64,000 nt of DNA from assembly GCA_019638355.1 (NCBI GenBank), contig JAHBTY010000003.1, positions 1 to 64,000 of the forward strand. The letters run 5' to 3'. The notes below the pieces were generated by a model, which searched no databases, was not told where the DNA came from, and saw only the letters and a list, made by a program, of their open reading frames with translations. Below, piece after piece: positions 60,962-64,000 of this stretch (its first letter is position 1; each line of letters starts with the position of its first letter). This stretch comes from Cyclobacteriaceae bacterium (GTDB lineage: Bacteria; Bacteroidota; Bacteroidia; Cytophagales; Cyclobacteriaceae). The position numbers and the translations under genes were made by a program.

Positions 60962-62835
60962 TAGTATAACATCCAGATTATAAAAATAAGTAAGCCGGCA
61001 ATAGCCCACAGTAAATAACTTTGAATTTTTCCATTCACAATTGAGCGGGTTATTCCGCCTAACCCACGGGCTGCCCACGTTATACTATGAACAGTTCCAT
61101 CCACTACATATTTATCAGTCCAGCCCACCATGTGGGCAAGGGCTACTTTCCCATAGGCTAATGCGTGAATAAAACGATCGATCCATTTTTTATCGAATGC
61201 ACTTGTTAATCCGGCCAGTCCAGTGGTAAGGCGAATAAGTGCAGCATTACTATCATCCAGATAATTCTGCATGATAAAGGTGTTTGCTATATATCTGTTT
61301 CGAATAAGCCAACCAACCAGTACTGCAACAGCGGTAACAGCAATAGACCCGATCATGATTACTACTGGAATTTTACTTTGCGTTTGCATAACCAGGGTTG
61401 CGAAAGAATTCAGGTGGCTATCATAAAATAAAAATGTGATCGATCCCGCAGTCAAGGCGATAACCGGTAGGCGCATAATCCACGGTACTTCTTCAACCGT
61501 GTATGAATGTGTTGCAGGCTTTAAGAAAGCAAACCAGATCAATCGGAAAATATAAAGTGGAGTTGCAAACACCATCACCCAAATCGCTAACTCTAACCAC
61601 CAGATGTTTTGCTGATGCACGGCCGTAAGAATAATTTCTTTTGAAAGATAACCGGTGGTGCCGGGAATACCCGCCAATGCTGCTGCCGCTATTGCAAAGC
61701 CAATGAAGGTAAATGGCATTTGCTTACGCAAACTTCCGAGATTGCGAATATCTTGTACATCAAACCCAGGTTGATGATGCGTTGCCTGATGCATGGCATG
61801 GATGATTGCACCAGCACCTAAAAACAAACCCGCTTTGAAAAAAGCGTGATGCAACAAATGTGTAAATGCGCCAGTGGTTTCACCCAGACCGAGTGCAAGA
61901 ATCATAAAGCCTAATTGGGAGATGGTAGAATAGGCCAGAATTTTTTTGATGTCGGTAACCAACCACGCACCGGCAGCACCCATTAGTGCCGATACAATTC
62001 CTACAGCCGTCATTACCCAGCGTGTAGTAGGTGTAAATACAGGTACTAATTGTACTAATATAAAAATACCGGCTGCAACCATGGTGGCAGCATGTATCAA
62101 TGCCGATACTGGTGTGGGACCTTGCATGGCATCGGGCAACCAATTGAATAATGGAAATTGTGCGGACTTACCCACAACCCCAATAAAAATACAAAGGCCA
62201 GCAACGGTACTCCATATTCCTGATGTTGAAGTAATAAAGGCTAAGTCAAGTGTTCCGTTCTGTACCCATAAAATCAGCAAGCCAATTAAGAGCGCCACAT
62301 CGCCCGCTTTGGTTAATAGAAATGCTTTGGTAGCAGCTCGTGCAGCCGCAGGTTTTTGTTGTGTATGTGCAATCAATCGGTAAGAACAAAAGCCAACCAA
62401 CTCCCAAAAACAAAAAGTAATTAACAGGTTGGTACTATACACCAACCCCAGCATGGCAAACGTAAATATGCCCAGAAAACCGAAATAGCGATTGGTATTT
62501 TTTTCATCGGCCATGTAGCCCACTGAAAAAATATGAACCATTGCCGAAACAAACAGCACTACTGCGGCCATCAGGCGTGTTACCGGTGTAGATAAGATTC
62601 CTATTTCGATGGAAGTTGTGCCTAACGACAACCACGGGGTTGAATACGTTTCCATTAAATCATAATCAGCTACCAGCGGAAACAAAATAGCAATGGCCGC
62701 GGCAAGCATGAGTGCAGAACTCAGAATCGGGATAAGCCAACTGAATTTTTCTTTTATTGAAAATGCAATACCAGCCGATGCCACCGGAATAACAAGTGTA
62801 GCAAGCAAAACTGATAATGTGTTGCTATCGCTCAT
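60961..62835 (-). CDS. nuoL: NADH-quinone oxidoreductase subunit L
   Basis: Largest antiporter-like subunit of complex I with the long lateral helix. 624 residues. Family blocks are ITFCFWELVGFCSYRLIAH, KSAQFPLFNWLPDAMQGPTP, VSALIHAATMVAAGIF and DIKKILAYSTISQLGFMILA, and HAFFKAGLFLGAGAIIHAMH in the later half. The C-terminal helices extend to IWMLY. It overlaps nuoK by 4 bp (ATGA) and nuoM by 1 bp. Confidence 0.96.
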   Translation of the reverse strand: MSDSNTLSVLLATLVIPVASAGIAFSIKEKFSWLIPILSSALMLAAAIAILFPLVADYDLMETYSTPWLSLGTTSIEIGILSTPVTRLMAAVVLFVSAMVHIFSVGYMADEKNTNRYFGFLGIFTFAMLGLVYSTNLLITFCFWELVGFCSYRLIAHTQQKPAAARAATKAFLLTKAGDVALLIGLLILWVQNGTLDLAFITSTSGIWSTVAGLCIFIGVVGKSAQFPLFNWLPDAMQGPTPVSALIHAATMVAAGIFILVQLVPVFTPTTRWVMTAVGIVSALMGAAGAWLVTDIKKILAYSTISQLGFMILALGLGETTGAFTHLLHHAFFKAGLFLGAGAIIHAMHQATHHQPGFDVQDIRNLGSLRKQMPFTFIGFAIAAAALAGIPGTTGYLSKEIILTAVHQQNIWWLELAIWVMVFATPLYIFRLIWFAFLKPATHSYTVEEVPWIMRLPVIALTAGSITFLFYDSHLNSFATLVMQTQSKIPVVIMIGSIAVTAVAVLVGWLIRNRYIANTFIMQNYLDDSNAALIRLTTGLAGLTSAFDKKWIDRFIHALAYGKVALAHMVGWTDKYVVDGTVHSITWAARGLGGITRSIVNGKIQSYLLWAIAGLLIFIIWMLY

Positions 62836-63137
62836 TGTTCTTTCAGATTGTTGATATTATCGGGTACGGCTGATTTATAATAATGATACACACGCAGAAT
62901 AATGGCAATGCCTACTGCAGCTTCGCACACGGCAACCAGTATTACAAACAAGGCAAACAATTGCCCTTCCATACCGGTTTGTTGTTTGTTGAACAAAACC
63001 AGGTTTAGGTTGGCTGCATTTAGCATCAGTTCGATACCCATTAAAATCAGCAGCGCATTTTTTTTGGTGAATACAATTAACAGTCCGCAACTAAACAGCA
63101 AAGTGCCCAGGTAAAACAGAAAGTCTATTTCAGTCAT
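62832..63137 (-). CDS. nuoK: NADH-quinone oxidoreductase subunit K
   Basis: Small three-helix complex I subunit, 101 residues from the ATG at 63137. Visible are LLILMGIELMLNAANLNLVL with the conserved glutamate of the proton path, and FVILVAVCEAAVGIAIILRV with the second one. It overlaps nuoJ by 8 bp and nuoL by 4 bp. Confidence 0.95.
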   Translation of the reverse strand: MTEIDFLFYLGTLLFSCGLLIVFTKKNALLILMGIELMLNAANLNLVLFNKQQTGMEGQLFALFVILVAVCEAAVGIAIILRVYHYYKSAVPDNINNLKEQ

Positions 63138-63630
63138 GCACAGATTTTTTGAATGAAGAAGCAGTAAGGGCTGCACCTATCAGGCACACCAATAACAACA
63201 CACCTCCAATTTCGAAAGGTGCTGCATAGTCGGTAAAAAGTGCAACACCCATCGGTTTTAAGTTGTTTGCAGTTGGTTGGCTGTTGATTAAAAATGTAGT
63301 TTGATGATATCCGAACAATAACATTTGTAGTATTACGGCAGCAACGATTAAACCGACAAAATGATTATGCGATTCAACCTGCATGGTTTTACCCTCTAAG
63401 CGGTTGGTAACTACAATGGCAAATACAATTAACACCAATACCCCGCCAGCATAAATCAGAATTTGTGTTATAGCCAGAAAGCCGGCTTGCATAATTCCGT
63501 AAATGCCCGCCAATGCAAGTAGGCAAGCCAGTAAACAAAGTGCTGCATAGAATACTTGTCGCACAAAAATGATAGCAAGAGCACTGGCAGCGGTAATTCC
63601 TGTTAATATATACAACACCACTTGTTCCAT
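63130..63630 (-). CDS. nuoJ: NADH-quinone oxidoreductase subunit J
   Basis: Five-helix complex I membrane subunit, 166 residues. It contains FYAALCLLACLLALAGIYGI and TQILIYAGGVLVLIVFAIVV, the conserved core helix with its YAG turn. Its ATG overlaps the nuoI stop (TAATG), and its end overlaps nuoK by 8 bp. Confidence 0.94.
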   Translation of the reverse strand: MEQVVLYILTGITAASALAIIFVRQVFYAALCLLACLLALAGIYGIMQAGFLAITQILIYAGGVLVLIVFAIVVTNRLEGKTMQVESHNHFVGLIVAAVILQMLLFGYHQTTFLINSQPTANNLKPMGVALFTDYAAPFEIGGVLLLVCLIGAALTASSFKKSVHD

Positions 63631-64000
63631 TATGAATTAGGTTGCGCGGGTGGAGTAGGTGGTTTGAATTTCGGTTTCATAGCCACAACTGGCTTTGTAC
63701 CTTCCGTAGCGGTGGCTTGTGTTTTGGTTTGCTGATGCGTGGCCCACTCTTTTTTTCGTTGTTCAATTTCGGCTACCGTCATATTACCAAAGCCAAAGGT
63801 GTGTGCCGTTATATCAAACGTAGAAAAATCATATTCTTTCGTCATGGTGAGGCACTCGGTAGGGCATACGGTTGTACATAATCCGCAAAAGCAACATTTG
63901 GCCATGTCAATATCAAACACGGCTGCGTAAATCCGTTTGGAGGTTCCATCCGATGTTTTACCAAATTCTTCAGGCGAGCGGATGGGTTCTATCGTGATGC
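63630..64000 (-). CDS. nuoI: NADH-quinone oxidoreductase subunit I, 5' end beyond the window
   Basis: Peripheral-arm ferredoxin-like subunit of complex I. The frame continues past the right edge: RSPEEFGKTSDGTSKRIYAA leads into FDIDMAKCCFCGLCTTVCP, a CxxCxxCxxxCP [4Fe-4S] motif that should be the second of the two clusters; the first lies outside the window. The C-terminal tail is lysine/proline-rich (AMKPKFKPPTPPAQPNS). At least 123 residues are visible. Its stop overlaps nuoJ. An internal GTG at 63920 is not a real start. Confidence 0.9.
   Translation of the reverse strand, partial: ITIEPIRSPEEFGKTSDGTSKRIYAAVFDIDMAKCCFCGLCTTVCPTECLTMTKEYDFSTFDITAHTFGFGNMTVAEIEQRKKEWATHQQTKTQATATEGTKPVVAMKPKFKPPTPPAQPNS

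Noticed and set aside
60962-61078. 39-residue N-terminal extension of NuoM into nuoL.
   Set aside because: The overlap encodes the NuoL C-terminus; the TAATG junction at 60961 gives the normal NuoM start.
1-64000. tRNA, rRNA, riboswitch, prophage or replication origin.
   Set aside because: I looked for cloverleaf ends, rRNA-like tracts, known riboswitch cores, phage structural genes and DnaA-box clusters and saw none that I could support by eye.

Overview
The window looks like chromosomal DNA of a gliding-type Bacteroidota, most likely order Cytophagales (inference from gene content; no rRNA is present to confirm it). Pointers are a type IX secretion C-terminal sorting domain on a giant repeat protein, Bacteroidota-type -7 promoter boxes (TAnnTTTG), almost no Shine-Dalgarno sequences, a double-domain PaaB, a long amidophosphoribosyltransferase, and many small REP-like or word-built intergenic repeats. 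I saw no tRNA, rRNA, CRISPR array, prophage or intact insertion sequence.

Layout. 0-0.75 kb: a decayed REP-associated tyrosine transposase between its palindromes. 0.75-8 kb: Ldh-type dehydrogenase, DUF4139/MuiA-like secreted protein, an orphan membrane protein, Ppx/GppA phosphatase, acyl-CoA carboxylase beta chain, MazG-like pyrophosphohydrolase, ComB. 8-18 kb, minus strand: gcvT, then a run (in transcription order) of M42 peptidase, MATE transporter, thioesterase, secreted M24 peptidase, plsC, gatC and a 996-residue membrane TPR protein. 17.8-29.8 kb: upp, a small membrane protein, a DUF4143 ATPase with tandem palindromic operators, sdaAA, two convergent gene pairs that each carry one of two paralogous CxxCG secreted proteins, a secreted Gfo/Idh protein, gcvP and ndk. 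30-34.7 kb: nrnA, two FKBP lipoproteins, rdgB, udk and convergent lgt.

34.7-39.4 kb: a phenylacetyl-CoA epoxidase operon (paaA, paaB, paaC, paaD, behind a TetR gene) that is split by a vapBC-type toxin-antitoxin pair and a small membrane protein. 39.4-45.2 kb: two small unknowns, a serine-hydrolase lipoprotein, an ECF sigma factor/anti-sigma/outer-membrane-protein operon, and an MBL-fold RNase-like protein. 45.4-55.2 kb: a TPR histidine kinase and LuxR-type regulator, then a 2238-residue T9SS cargo protein built from about 20 Ig-like repeats and its partner lipoprotein. 55.3-64 kb: a Uma2 nuclease-like protein, purF, and the end of the NADH dehydrogenase operon, nuoI (cut by the window edge) to nuoN.

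Gene density is high. Convergent neighbours often abut with 0-2 bp between stop codons, and many operon neighbours are joined by ATGA or TAATG overlaps, which suggests translational coupling. Most of the window is housekeeping metabolism. The parts most worth a second look are the paralogous CxxCG pair, the repeat inserted in frame within gcvP, the toxin-antitoxin insertion in the paa operon, the tandem operator of the DUF4143 ATPase, the SusC-plug-like motif in the MuiA-like protein, and the two-component/giant-adhesin locus.
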